Assembly (NCBI GenBank): GCA_030065875.1
Contig: JASJCR010000010.1
Location: forward strand, 1-64,000
DNA: 64,000 bases
Direction of reading: 5' to 3'
Origin: Ardenticatenaceae bacterium
GTDB lineage: Bacteria > Chloroflexota > Anaerolineae > Promineifilales > Promineifilaceae
Within the stretch, counting starts at the first letter, position 1. Each line of letters starts with the position of its first letter. The notes beneath the pieces were generated by a model, which had not been told where the DNA came from, made no database searches, and saw only the letters and a list, made by a program, of their open reading frames with translations. A program made the translations under genes and the position numbers. Positions 54,789-64,000 of the stretch are shown in pieces.

Positions 54789-56186
54789 TTGCGTTATTTA
54801 GCTTGTCAAATTATTAAAGAATGTAATATAACAATGACTCTGGGAAAGGTACATGGAAAAGTTTATATGAGCAAACAAAAAGAAAAAAAACCGCATTTAA
54901 CCAGAGAGACCCGAAACGAAATTTATGAAGAAGCTCCAGTCTTAATAAAGTGGATTTGGGATATTCTGGGCGGTAATAAACCTCATAAACGCTATCCAAA
55001 ACCCACTCAAACCGCTTCGAGGCTCGATGTTTTATTTGCGATTCGGTTTATCTGTCTACATGAACCCAGTGAGCAAGTGCTGCAAAAGTTATATCGCCAC
55101 GTCACCTCATTCAATTTTAATTCAATGATGATCGTCCATCATCTTCAATATTCAGACCAGCATTTGCAAAAATTAGAGAAAAATCTCCAGCACGCGATCG
55201 TTCCCAAAAATCCAATCATTATCGGGAAGGCATATAAGCTGTTTCTCAAAAGAACGGCAACTTTAATAGAGTATTGCATCGAATTTATTCGCATCATTTT
55301 CCTTCCGCCAACTTATTCGGATTTTGTGACCCGGTTTCTCAAAAGCAAGGAATATGAGTTATTACAGGAAAAAGAAAATCAACCTCACCTTGTCCAAACT
55401 AAAAAATTTAGGATTTTTATTCGACCCAATGATTATTTCGCGGGGGCACACCTGGCTGAACATGGCGTGTATGAAATTAAAGTAACGAGTTACATTGAAA
55501 AATTGATAAAAGAGGGAGATTTTGTAATTGATATCGGAGCCAACATTGGTTATCACACCATGAATTTTGCTCGTCTGGTTCAATCACGCGGCCGTGTCTT
55601 TGCTTTTGAACCAAATCCTCATAATTTGGAGTTAATCGAGCTCAGCAAAGCGGAAAATGGGTTTACCAATATCAAGCTATTCCCGTATGCGGTCGGGAAT
55701 GAAGAAACCGTCCTGGATCTGGTCATCGAAGGGTGGCAATCAAATGCTCATTTATTCAATCAGACCGATCTTAACAGCCGATCAATCACCCGAATACCGG
55801 TAAAGGTCACAAAAATCGATAAGGCGTTACAAGGCGTAGAAAAGTTAGATTTTGTAAAAATGGATGCGGAAGGGGCCGAGCTAATGATTCTTAATGGGAT
55901 GAAGGAGACTCTAAAACGTCACCGGCCGGTAATCATATTTGAATTTTTTCCAGACTACATTGAAAAAACCTCGCAAGGAAACCCTACCCATTTGCTTGAT
56001 GGGCTTATCAGCCTGGGATATGAACTGCGAATGCTTCTCGACCAAGGTCTAAGTCAATCTGCGCACACAACCAATGAAATCATGCATTATTTAGAACCTG
56101 AAGAGGCGGTGTTTGTTGATATTTTAGCCGTCCCAAGTGAAGATTTGCACAAAATCAAGCCGCTGTTTGCTCTCCAAAAGACATAA
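54789..56186 (+). CDS. FkbM-family methyltransferase
   Basis: SAM motif FVIDIGANIGYHTMNFARLV...VFAFEPNPHNLELIE; FVKMDAEGAELMIL; true start may be downstream. Confidence 0.88.
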   Translation: MRYLACQIIKECNITMTLGKVHGKVYMSKQKEKKPHLTRETRNEIYEEAPVLIKWIWDILGGNKPHKRYPKPTQTASRLDVLFAIRFICLHEPSEQVLQKLYRHVTSFNFNSMMIVHHLQYSDQHLQKLEKNLQHAIVPKNPIIIGKAYKLFLKRTATLIEYCIEFIRIIFLPPTYSDFVTRFLKSKEYELLQEKENQPHLVQTKKFRIFIRPNDYFAGAHLAEHGVYEIKVTSYIEKLIKEGDFVIDIGANIGYHTMNFARLVQSRGRVFAFEPNPHNLELIELSKAENGFTNIKLFPYAVGNEETVLDLVIEGWQSNAHLFNQTDLNSRSITRIPVKVTKIDKALQGVEKLDFVKMDAEGAELMILNGMKETLKRHRPVIIFEFFPDYIEKTSQGNPTHLLDGLISLGYELRMLLDQGLSQSAHTTNEIMHYLEPEEAVFVDILAVPSEDLHKIKPLFALQKT

Positions 56187-56258
56187 AACACCCAAAGAGA
56201 TCGGTTGATTCCGGTTCTTGAGCAATAGCTCATCACTCAGATCAGATAGGAGAAGTAG

Positions 56259-57101
56259 ATGGTCGTCACAGACAATATCGATCAAATTCGCCAAAAGCGT
56301 TGGCAAGACCCAACCGTTAGTTGGGGGCTGGTTCCCACAATGGGTGCTTTGCACGATGGGCACCTGGCTCTGGTCAAAAAGGCCAGAATGGAAAATGAGC
56401 GGGTTGCCGCATCGATTTTTGTCAACCCCACTCAATTTGCGGCCGGGGAAGATTTATCCACATACCCGCGCCCGTTAGAACGAGATTTGGCGATGTTAGA
56501 CGCAGCCGGGGTCGATCTGGTTTTTACCCCAACAGCGGACATCATGTATCCGGCCGGTTTTCAATCCAAAGTCGAGGTAACCAGGCTCTCTCGCTTTCTC
56601 GAAGGGGCTTCCCGACCGGCTCACTTTGCCGGCGTCACTTTAATCGTTTGCAAATTGTTCAATATTTTTCAACCGACTCGAGCTTACTTTGGTCAAAAAG
56701 ATGCCCAACAAACGGTGATTTTAAACCGCATGGTGCAGGACCTCAATCTCAACCTCGAACTGGTTATTTGCCCCACGCAGCGGGCCAGTGATGGATTGGC
56801 CTTGAGCTCCCGCAACCAATATCTCTCACCGGCCGAACGGGCAGCCGCTACCGTCCTAAATCAAGCGCTTCAAACCGCCGCTAAGCTGATCAAAGAGGGA
56901 GAAACCCGGGGGGATACTATCAGGCGAACGATGGGTGAATTAATCTCGGGTGAACCGCTGGCCCGTATTGATTATGTCAGTGCAGCTGATTTAAACACCC
57001 TCGAGGAATTGGACACGCTTAAAGGAGACGTTTTGCTGTCGCTGGCCGTCTTTTTTGGCCAAACCAGATTAATCGACAACGTGATGATGTACGATATTTA
57101 A
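56259..57101 (+). CDS. panC: Pantothenate synthetase
   Basis: VPTMGALHDGHLALVKKAR, SIFVNPTQFAAGEDLSTYPRPLERD, YFGQKDAQQTVILNRMV, SSRNQYLSPAER. Confidence 0.97.
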   Translation: MVVTDNIDQIRQKRWQDPTVSWGLVPTMGALHDGHLALVKKARMENERVAASIFVNPTQFAAGEDLSTYPRPLERDLAMLDAAGVDLVFTPTADIMYPAGFQSKVEVTRLSRFLEGASRPAHFAGVTLIVCKLFNIFQPTRAYFGQKDAQQTVILNRMVQDLNLNLELVICPTQRASDGLALSSRNQYLSPAERAAATVLNQALQTAAKLIKEGETRGDTIRRTMGELISGEPLARIDYVSAADLNTLEELDTLKGDVLLSLAVFFGQTRLIDNVMMYDI

Positions 57102-57105
57102 GTTT

Positions 57106-59889
57106 TCAAGGGGAGTAAACCGAAACGCCACCGGCCGTCATGAACCAAATATCCCCGGTAGTGGCCATCTCAATTCGAAAAATGTTTTGATCAGCCAGCT
57201 TCCGATCAAAATCCAATTTTTCCCAATCCGAACGACCCAGTAAATAAATCCCTTCTTCACTCCCGACCCATGGCTGACCGGATGACGTCAAAGCCAGTGC
57301 ATGAGGTTGATTTTCAATCAGGCGTTCATCTAGGTCAATCGTTACCACCCGCTCATTGACCAGCTGGAAAAGTTGATCGCTGGTCAAAAACCAGAGTCGA
57401 TCTTGTTGATCGGTTGCAAAATCGATAAATGTCCGGCCGCGCAAACCCAAGATCGGCCAATCAAGCTCGCCGCTTTCCAAATCCAGCGCAATCGCCCCGT
57501 TGTTGGCGGTTGCCCACCAAATTCGATTGTTGGTCTCTTCTAATATCCCCGACACAACCTGTAACTCTTCCCGATGCTCGACAAATGAGCACCGCTGGTC
57601 GTTTAGGGCCACAATGCCGAGTTCGGTGCCCAACCATACCCCTGAGGAAGTGGCGATCACATCACTCACGGCCGCTCGGGATAAATCGCTCTCATAACGC
57701 ACCCATTGATCTTGCTCCGGCCAGTAACGAGCCAGCCGAGCTTCTCGATCCGCAATCCAAACCGATCCTTCCTGATCGACCACGATAGATCGAGCGCTTG
57801 ACCATACCAGGCGAAAATCATCGGGCTGATAAAGCAGTTGATCAGGAGCCACGCTGCCCACCTCTCCAAAATAAGTACCAAACCAAACGCGCTGACCGGC
57901 CGTGACCCCCATTGTCATCACTTCATCCCGGCGAGGGCCAAATGATGGGCCGTGACCCCCATTTTCCGCCTGCGGATCGATAATATTGTGAATCGTACTC
58001 CAGCGGCCGTTTTCAAATACGCTAAACCCTAAACGGCTGTTGGCGTATCCGGCGTAAACATCACCTTCCTGATCGATGGCCAGGGTCGTAACTTCTTCGC
58101 TGGCTAACCCATCCGATAAATCGTACCTCTCCCATTGCCCTTCAGAAAAGTGAACCACCCCCTTCTTGCTGGATAACCACAGACCATTTTCATTTGAAAC
58201 AAATCCATAAGTCGGGGATTCAACAGGTGGAAACGGGATAAACGCGGGCCGATCGTCAACAAGATGAGCGATACCATTGTTGGAAACAAACCACACCAAT
58301 CCAGCCGGGTCAACCGTCAGGCGGAAGACATTTTCAGGGATAATTAATTCCCAACGCCCCTGGCCAGGGTCCAGACGGAAAAGCCCTTCTTCTAGCCCGA
58401 CCCAGACTTGATTGTCCTCATCAACCACAATTGAGCGGGCGACGCTTTCGGCCGGCCAGCCGGCCGAAAAAGAGTGCCATCGAGCCCCGTCAAACCCCAT
58501 CGCCCCCCAGTCGCTGGCAAACCATACCCAACCATTGGGGGCCAAAGCACCGCTCGATATCGTGTTGGTGTTGGGTCCGGCGGTATCACAACCTTGCCTA
58601 GACCACGATGTCCCATCATACAGGGACAATCCGGCATCTGGAAACTCACCGGCCACCACAACCTGAGATCCGTTGATGGCTATGGCCGCGGCCGGGAAAT
58701 CGGAAATTATCCCCCAGCCTCCATTTTCATAAAGATAGGTTCCCCGATCGCTGGTCAACCAAACTCCGGTTTCATTTTCGGCCCAATCAGTTATGCCCTG
58801 GGGGACATCGCTTGGGAGGGTGATCGCTGCCCAATCACGGCCCGTTGAGTCCGACCGCCACAGCCCGGTTGCCGTTCCTACAAACAGCTGATCTCCAATC
58901 TGCTTGAGCATTTGCACCGATGACCTCGGCAAAGATTGGTGGGTGATCGCCCCGTCAAAAAAAGCGATTTCACTTACGCTTGAATCTTCATAACCGATCC
59001 AGGCCGTGCCGTTTGATCGCGGAAATAAATCACTGATTTTCGCTTCATACAAACCATCTTTAACCGTAATTCGATCCCACCGGCCGGCGGTAAACCGACC
59101 AATGCCGGCCGGGGTCACCGCCCATACCGTCCCGTCACCCCCCACCCGAATTTGGGAAACCTGATCGTTAATCAATCCATCGTTCAACGAATAGTTTTCC
59201 CAATCAGAGCCGTTGTAGCGCCATACTCCCTCTTCCGACCCAACCCATAAACCGGATAGGCCGCTGGCCACATCATTTACTCGTGGGGGGACGACATTGA
59301 GTAAATTAAACCGCACCGTGCGCCAGACCTGTCCATCAAAGCGGATTAAACGGTTGGAGACCACACTCCACACAACCCCCTCTCGATCAACGACCAACCG
59401 CGATACCGATAATCCCGGCAAACCATCCGCCATGGTAAACGTTTTCCAGCGACGGCCGTTATATCGTACTATTCCCCGGTTTTCAGTACCGATCCAAATA
59501 TTTCCCTGTAAATCGGCCGCAATTGTCGTCAGCCGATTGCCGGGAAGTCCGTGGTCGACTGTGAGGTGAACCTGGGTTTCATTTTGCGGATCGATAACCA
59601 CCAAACCACCATCTGTCGCTAGCCACCAATAACCGTGGGCGCTGATTAAATCGCGAACCGTTTCCGCATTGGCGTATGTCTGCCACTGTGGATCTGCCTT
59701 AACGGCCAGCGGCAAAGAATTGATGTCGGCGTTTCCAGGCACGCTTGAAACAGTGGGTTGGTATTGAGTGTAAAATTGATAGAGGTAAAAAGATACCCCT
59801 CCGCAAAGAGCCAAAAACACCACAGCTCCCAAAGCCAGAGTAACCCACCGCAAACCGCCTGAAACTTTTTGGTCCTTCATATGTGTCAT
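57106..59889 (-). CDS. Membrane-anchored two-component-regulator-propeller (Reg_prop) repeat protein
   Basis: N-terminal TM; many Reg_prop repeats (LPGNRLTTIAADLQGNIWIGTENRGIVRYNGRRWKTFTMADGLPG); no kinase or GGDEF domain in the ORF. Confidence 0.88.
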   Translation of the reverse strand: MTHMKDQKVSGGLRWVTLALGAVVFLALCGGVSFYLYQFYTQYQPTVSSVPGNADINSLPLAVKADPQWQTYANAETVRDLISAHGYWWLATDGGLVVIDPQNETQVHLTVDHGLPGNRLTTIAADLQGNIWIGTENRGIVRYNGRRWKTFTMADGLPGLSVSRLVVDREGVVWSVVSNRLIRFDGQVWRTVRFNLLNVVPPRVNDVASGLSGLWVGSEEGVWRYNGSDWENYSLNDGLINDQVSQIRVGGDGTVWAVTPAGIGRFTAGRWDRITVKDGLYEAKISDLFPRSNGTAWIGYEDSSVSEIAFFDGAITHQSLPRSSVQMLKQIGDQLFVGTATGLWRSDSTGRDWAAITLPSDVPQGITDWAENETGVWLTSDRGTYLYENGGWGIISDFPAAAIAINGSQVVVAGEFPDAGLSLYDGTSWSRQGCDTAGPNTNTISSGALAPNGWVWFASDWGAMGFDGARWHSFSAGWPAESVARSIVVDEDNQVWVGLEEGLFRLDPGQGRWELIIPENVFRLTVDPAGLVWFVSNNGIAHLVDDRPAFIPFPPVESPTYGFVSNENGLWLSSKKGVVHFSEGQWERYDLSDGLASEEVTTLAIDQEGDVYAGYANSRLGFSVFENGRWSTIHNIIDPQAENGGHGPSFGPRRDEVMTMGVTAGQRVWFGTYFGEVGSVAPDQLLYQPDDFRLVWSSARSIVVDQEGSVWIADREARLARYWPEQDQWVRYESDLSRAAVSDVIATSSGVWLGTELGIVALNDQRCSFVEHREELQVVSGILEETNNRIWWATANNGAIALDLESGELDWPILGLRGRTFIDFATDQQDRLWFLTSDQLFQLVNERVVTIDLDERLIENQPHALALTSSGQPWVGSEEGIYLLGRSDWEKLDFDRKLADQNIFRIEMATTGDIWFMTAGGVSVYSP

Positions 59890-60183
59890 TATGAGTGCTG
59901 CACATCAAAAGCAAGTCGACAGCCGAATATTCTTAGAAGGTGTTGATATTCACTGTTTCCAGTCAGTATGCCGGTTTTTTGTTTTCCATTTGTAAAAATT
60001 GCATAAGAAAAAGGAGTCAGAAACGATTCATCTTCCCAGCCATGTATTTTTTGCCGATCTATCTGTCACGTATGGGGTAACAGTCAGCAAAAATTTAATC
60101 ATGATGCTGAACTTCTACGACGAAGACGTTGATTCCCCATCAGCTGACCGTCAATCGCAATACTTGAAGATTGAGGAAAAGAA

Positions 60184-62181
60184 ATGACAACCTGGACAAC
60201 ACGAATAAGGCAGCAGTTTTCGCTCACCCTACTGAAGGAAAATTTACGGCCGGTCGCGGCTGTCACCCTAAGCGCTCTGATCGTTTTGGGAACTTGGAAC
60301 GGTTTAAGCGACCTTGACGTTTACGCCCGCCTGGCATTTATGATGTTTGGTCTGGCAATTGTGGGTTGGACTCTCACCAGCATCAACAACACTTATATTG
60401 CGGTGGCCGCCGCGCTTTCATTTACCCTGGTAGGGGTAGACGAGCCCACACGATTTTTTGAATCTTTGGCAGACCCGATCATCTGGCTTCTTATCGCCGC
60501 CTTTGTCGTTTCGGCCGGAGTCAGCGCCTCCGGTCTTTCAACTCGCATCACCATTGCGCTGGCCACGCGCGCCCGTACAGTACAGCACTTATTTTATTTA
60601 TTAACGGTTGTGCTGATCATAACCGCTTTTATCATTCCCTCTACGAGCGGCCGAGCAGCGTTAATGGTGCCAATCTTTGTCGGACTGAGTCAAAATATCG
60701 CCCACCGTCCTACCGTTCGCGCCCTGTCCCTGCTCTTTCCTACCGTCATTTTACTATCGGCCATCGCTTCCCTAATTGGGGCCGGGGCCCACCTGGTTAC
60801 GGTTGATCTGCTGTGGCATATGGGGTACGAGCGCATTAGCTTTGGACGCTGGATCGTTTTAGGACTTCCCTTTGCCATTGTCAGCAGCTTTGTATCTGTT
60901 TGGATTCTGCTGCGCATGTTTCTTTCAAAGGGAGAGCGTCACCAGCCGCTGCAAATCTCGGCCAACCAGCTGGATGATGGCTACTCTCCACAATGGTCCC
61001 GCACCGAAAAATATGTTGGCCTTTTGATCACCGGATTAGTCGTACTCTGGTCCACGGAAGCATGGCACGGATTTAACAATACGATCATTGCCATCATCGG
61101 TGCTCTGCTGATTACCGCGCCCAATTATGGGGTCGTCGATTTCAAAAAAGCGGTCAATTCGGTGAACTGGAACCTCATTCTGTTCATGGCCGCCACCCTT
61201 AAATTAGGTGAGGCGCTGATTGAATCCGGTGGGGCGCAGTGGCTGGTCGAGTCGATTTTTATGACGATGCAGGAATCACTCGCTCAATCCTCGTTCTGGA
61301 CGATATCGCTTATTGCTCTGATCGCCTTGTTATCCCACCTTCTCATCACCTCGCGAACCGCTCGAGCATCGGTGGTTGTCCCCCTAGTCATTTTGGTAGC
61401 AGCTTCACTCGGTTACTCGCCCGTTCCTATCGCCTTTCTGACCACCGTGGGCGTTGGTTTTTGCCTGACCCTGCCCGTCAGCGCCAAACCGGTCGCCATG
61501 TTTGCCAATGCGGATGAACGGGCGTATCAGCCGCGGGACCTGCTGCGGTACAGCAGCATTTTGCTTCCGGTCCATCTGGTCTTGCTGGTGGCCTTCGCCT
61601 TTGGAGTCTGGCCGGCATTTGGCATGTCGCTTTCGCAAACTGAAATTCCGCCGAGCACCGTACCCTCCGCACCGGGCTGGATCGACCTGCCCGATTACAA
61701 TCCGGTCAGCCCGAACCCGCTGTCAATCTTCCTCGGTGTCTCAACTCAAAAAGGTCCAATCGATGAATCGGCCGTTCCCGGAGATCCACATGGCAATCAG
61801 CCTATTTTAATTCCGCTTACCCCTGCTCCCACCCCCACAACGGAGCCGCAATCCACAGCCGTTCCACCAAATCAGGAAGAAGCTGGAAGTGAAACACCCA
61901 ATGAACCGGAAGAGCTGATTGGTCAACCGGAGGAGCAAGAAAGGGAAGGGTCCGATGATGACCAGTTGGAAGAAGGCCCTGCAGCGGACGATTCGGCCAA
62001 ATCCGGTGACGATGAGGCCGTTGAACCGGAACAGGATGAAGCAGGGGATGACCAGGAAAGCGAACAATCACCACCGCCATCCCCACCCAACAGCGATGAT
62101 GAACTCCCGCAACCTGGAAACCGCGGAGATTCATCCTCAGATGATGATGATCGTAACGATCACAATGATGACGAAGATTAA
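60184..62181 (+). CDS. SLC13/DASS-type transporter with long acidic Pro/Glu/Asp-rich C-terminal tail
   Basis: Multi-TM region with FIIPSTSGRAALMVPIFVGL and LITSRTARASVVVPLVILVAASLG; tail from ~61790 is low-complexity acidic. Confidence 0.85.
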   Translation: MTTWTTRIRQQFSLTLLKENLRPVAAVTLSALIVLGTWNGLSDLDVYARLAFMMFGLAIVGWTLTSINNTYIAVAAALSFTLVGVDEPTRFFESLADPIIWLLIAAFVVSAGVSASGLSTRITIALATRARTVQHLFYLLTVVLIITAFIIPSTSGRAALMVPIFVGLSQNIAHRPTVRALSLLFPTVILLSAIASLIGAGAHLVTVDLLWHMGYERISFGRWIVLGLPFAIVSSFVSVWILLRMFLSKGERHQPLQISANQLDDGYSPQWSRTEKYVGLLITGLVVLWSTEAWHGFNNTIIAIIGALLITAPNYGVVDFKKAVNSVNWNLILFMAATLKLGEALIESGGAQWLVESIFMTMQESLAQSSFWTISLIALIALLSHLLITSRTARASVVVPLVILVAASLGYSPVPIAFLTTVGVGFCLTLPVSAKPVAMFANADERAYQPRDLLRYSSILLPVHLVLLVAFAFGVWPAFGMSLSQTEIPPSTVPSAPGWIDLPDYNPVSPNPLSIFLGVSTQKGPIDESAVPGDPHGNQPILIPLTPAPTPTTEPQSTAVPPNQEEAGSETPNEPEELIGQPEEQEREGSDDDQLEEGPAADDSAKSGDDEAVEPEQDEAGDDQESEQSPPPSPPNSDDELPQPGNRGDSSSDDDDRNDHNDDED

Positions 62182-62249
62182 TTGAACCAGCAGCTGCAAA
62201 TTGTTTATTATTTAAGCAAGAGCTGCATACACGGAAATAGGAGATACAG

Positions 62250-63419
62250 ATGACCATTCACATTTTAGTAGCCCCCTCAGGATTCAAAGAGAGTCTGGAA
62301 GCCGAATTGGCGGCCGATTGTATCGAAGAAGGTGTTTTGCGAGTCTTTCCCGACGCTATTGTTGACAAAGTCCCCCTTGTTGATGGCGGTGAAGGATCAA
62401 CCCGTACCCTGGTCAAAGCAACCGGGGGTGACCTCTACAAGACGACCGTGACCGGTCCAGTAGGGGTACCGGTTGATTCATACTACGGAATTCTCGGTGG
62501 CGACGGCCCCAAAACCGGTATCGTCGAATTGGCTGCCGCCGCCGGGCTGGCGCTCGTCCCTCGTGATCAACGCGATCCGCAAAAAACCACCACCTTTGGG
62601 GTTGGCGAGCTCATTCGTGAGCTGATGGAGAAACACCAGCCGGAGCGCATCCTGGTCGGCTGCGGCGATTCTGGGACAAACGATGGCGGTATCGGTATGG
62701 CCCAGGCGCTTGGGGTTCGTTTTCTCGATACGGATGGTCAAGAATTGGGGTACGGCGGTGAGCAGCTCAAAAACCTGGCCTCAATCGACATGAGCGGCCG
62801 TCACCCTCTGCTCGATGAGGTGCAAATCGATGTGGCCTGCAACTGGTTCAATATATTAACCGGTGAAAATGGGGTGTCTCGGGTGTTTGGGCCGCAAAAA
62901 GGGGCCACCCCGGAACAGGTTGAAGAGATGTCGGCCACCATGGACCGTTTTGCAGCTATCATCGAGCGTGATACTCAAACAAACGTGTGGACGATCAACG
63001 GCGGCGGAGCTTCTGGCGGAACCGGGGCTGGTCTGGTGGCCTTCTTAGGCGCCACCCTCTATCCGCGATTTGACATCATTTTAGATTATCTCGACTTTGA
63101 CCAGCGCTTGCGCCATGCCGATTTGGTTATCACTGCTGAGGGGGCCATCGATTTTCAAACGCCGCGAGGCAAAGTTCCGGCCGAGGTAGCCCAACGGGCC
63201 AAAGCGCTTGGCCTACCGGTTATCGCTCTGGCCGGCACCCTTGGTCGCGGCGCGGAAGACAATTACGCCAGCGGAATCGATGCCTTCACCAGCATCTTGC
63301 CCGCCCCCATCACCCTGGAAGACGCCATCGAGCAAGGACCAGAGTTTTTAGCCGATTGTGCTGAACGCAGCATGCGGTTTGTCAAAGTTGGCTCCCAATT
63401 TTTAGCCGGGGCCATATAA
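62250..63419 (+). CDS. Glycerate kinase (GarK/GlxK type)
   Basis: LVAPSGFKESLEAELAADCIEEGVLRVFPDA, VDGGEGSTRTLVKATGGD, CGDSGTNDGGIGMAQALG, GAIDFQTPRGKVPAEVA. Confidence 0.96.
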   Translation: MTIHILVAPSGFKESLEAELAADCIEEGVLRVFPDAIVDKVPLVDGGEGSTRTLVKATGGDLYKTTVTGPVGVPVDSYYGILGGDGPKTGIVELAAAAGLALVPRDQRDPQKTTTFGVGELIRELMEKHQPERILVGCGDSGTNDGGIGMAQALGVRFLDTDGQELGYGGEQLKNLASIDMSGRHPLLDEVQIDVACNWFNILTGENGVSRVFGPQKGATPEQVEEMSATMDRFAAIIERDTQTNVWTINGGGASGGTGAGLVAFLGATLYPRFDIILDYLDFDQRLRHADLVITAEGAIDFQTPRGKVPAEVAQRAKALGLPVIALAGTLGRGAEDNYASGIDAFTSILPAPITLEDAIEQGPEFLADCAERSMRFVKVGSQFLAGAI

Positions 63420-63421
63420 CA

Positions 63422-63505
63422 ACGTCTTTTGTAAGGGCTTGGCTAGCCAAGCCCTTACTAGCCAAGCCCCTACAAATGTGGATGGGTTAAATCGCCCTCG
63501 GAACA
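63422..63505 (-). repeat. Dispersed repeat family C, copy 3 (inverted)
   Basis: GTAAGGGCTTGGCTAGCCAAGCCCTTACTAGCCAAGCCCCTACAAATGTGGATGGGTTAAATCGCC, reverse complement of 37480-37530. Confidence 0.8.
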
Positions 63506-63515
63506 CCTTTTCCTT

Positions 63516-64000
63516 CTACTCACTTGCAATTGCTTCTAAATTTGAATTTTGCCCCTGCTGCGGCCGGTCATTTGCACAGTTCGCAGCAGGGTTTTTATAT
63601 ACCACGATGGTGCCCGACCGAAAAACCTCAGGCCACATTTCAACGCTTCTGACCGTTTCCGTTAATCCAGCCACATGCACAACCGCCCAATTTCGCCACA
63701 AATCATCAATCACCACATAGTGAGCACAGCTAAATCGAGGTTGAAATACCCAGCGATCTGATGGAATATCTGGCGGGAAATGAGGGGTTTCTAATCCATT
63801 CACGGCCACCGCCATCTGAAAATCGGCCGTGTTGGCGGTGATCCGCCATCCAACGGCCGGTGAAGCGATTACCATGTCCTCTTCCCTGAACCTGCCGTTG
63901 ATAAAATTGGTGACGGCGGTTACATCCGCCCCGTTGAGCAAAAATCGATCGATGACCGTTCCAAATTGATTTTGCACGCGACCGGCCGTCAGCCAGATCG
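63516..64000 (-). CDS. C-terminal part of a glycosyltransferase family 39-like membrane protein (truncated by window edge)
   Basis: Frame open to window end (IWLTAGRVQNQFGTVID...); ADVTAVTNFINGRFREEDMVIASPAVGW...YVVIDDLWRNWAVV resembles the soluble C-terminus of GT39-like proteins. Confidence 0.5.
   Translation of the reverse strand, partial: IWLTAGRVQNQFGTVIDRFLLNGADVTAVTNFINGRFREEDMVIASPAVGWRITANTADFQMAVAVNGLETPHFPPDIPSDRWVFQPRFSCAHYVVIDDLWRNWAVVHVAGLTETVRSVEMWPEVFRSGTIVVYKNPAANCANDRPQQGQNSNLEAIASE

Noticed and set aside
1-64000. Defence island, prophage or integrative element
   Set aside because: No restriction-modification, toxin-antitoxin, integrase, transposase, phage structural or Cas proteins recognised among the ORFs; no tRNA-flanked boundaries

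Overview
64-kb window of a bacterial chromosome. The gene complement (CtpE-like P-type ATPase, Reg_prop propellers, 3D/G5 protein, MmpS-like protein, sugar ABC operon) and the extreme density of CGGCCG suggest a Chloroflexota (Anaerolineae/Ardenticatenia-like) organism; that assignment is inference only. About 45 credible genes are present. Main loci: a two-component cluster (1-3.9 kb); an aldehyde:ferredoxin oxidoreductase (AOR)-cupin pair (4.5-6.6 kb); beta-propeller/lipoprotein genes (6.7-14 kb); a sugar ABC transporter locus with a nucleotidyltransferase-phosphohexomutase fusion and a phosphodiester glycosidase (14-23 kb); a CtpE-like P-type ATPase; a pectate-lyase-fold protein; an aryl-CoA/Paa-like catabolic cluster with a split TPP decarboxylase and a cyclase-family hydrolase (30.2-37.4 kb); an SRP RNA directly abutting a phosphoribosyltransferase gene; a RanBP2-type zinc-finger membrane protein; a TetR-DUF418 pair with matching palindromic operators; peptidases M42 and M16; a GerW-like tandem pair; SLC13-type transporters; panC; glycerate kinase; and a truncated GT39-like gene at the right edge. 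No rRNA, tRNA, CRISPR array, prophage or intact transposase was recognised. The most distinctive feature is the intergenic DNA: at least four dispersed repeat families (some MITE-like with terminal inverted repeats), a class of 'word-repeat' hairpins at gene junctions, and strong enrichment of the palindrome CGGCCG. No complete undescribed defence-type system was found; the best leads are the repeat families, the degenerate fusion enzyme, the SRP RNA architecture, the zinc-finger membrane protein and the catabolic cluster.
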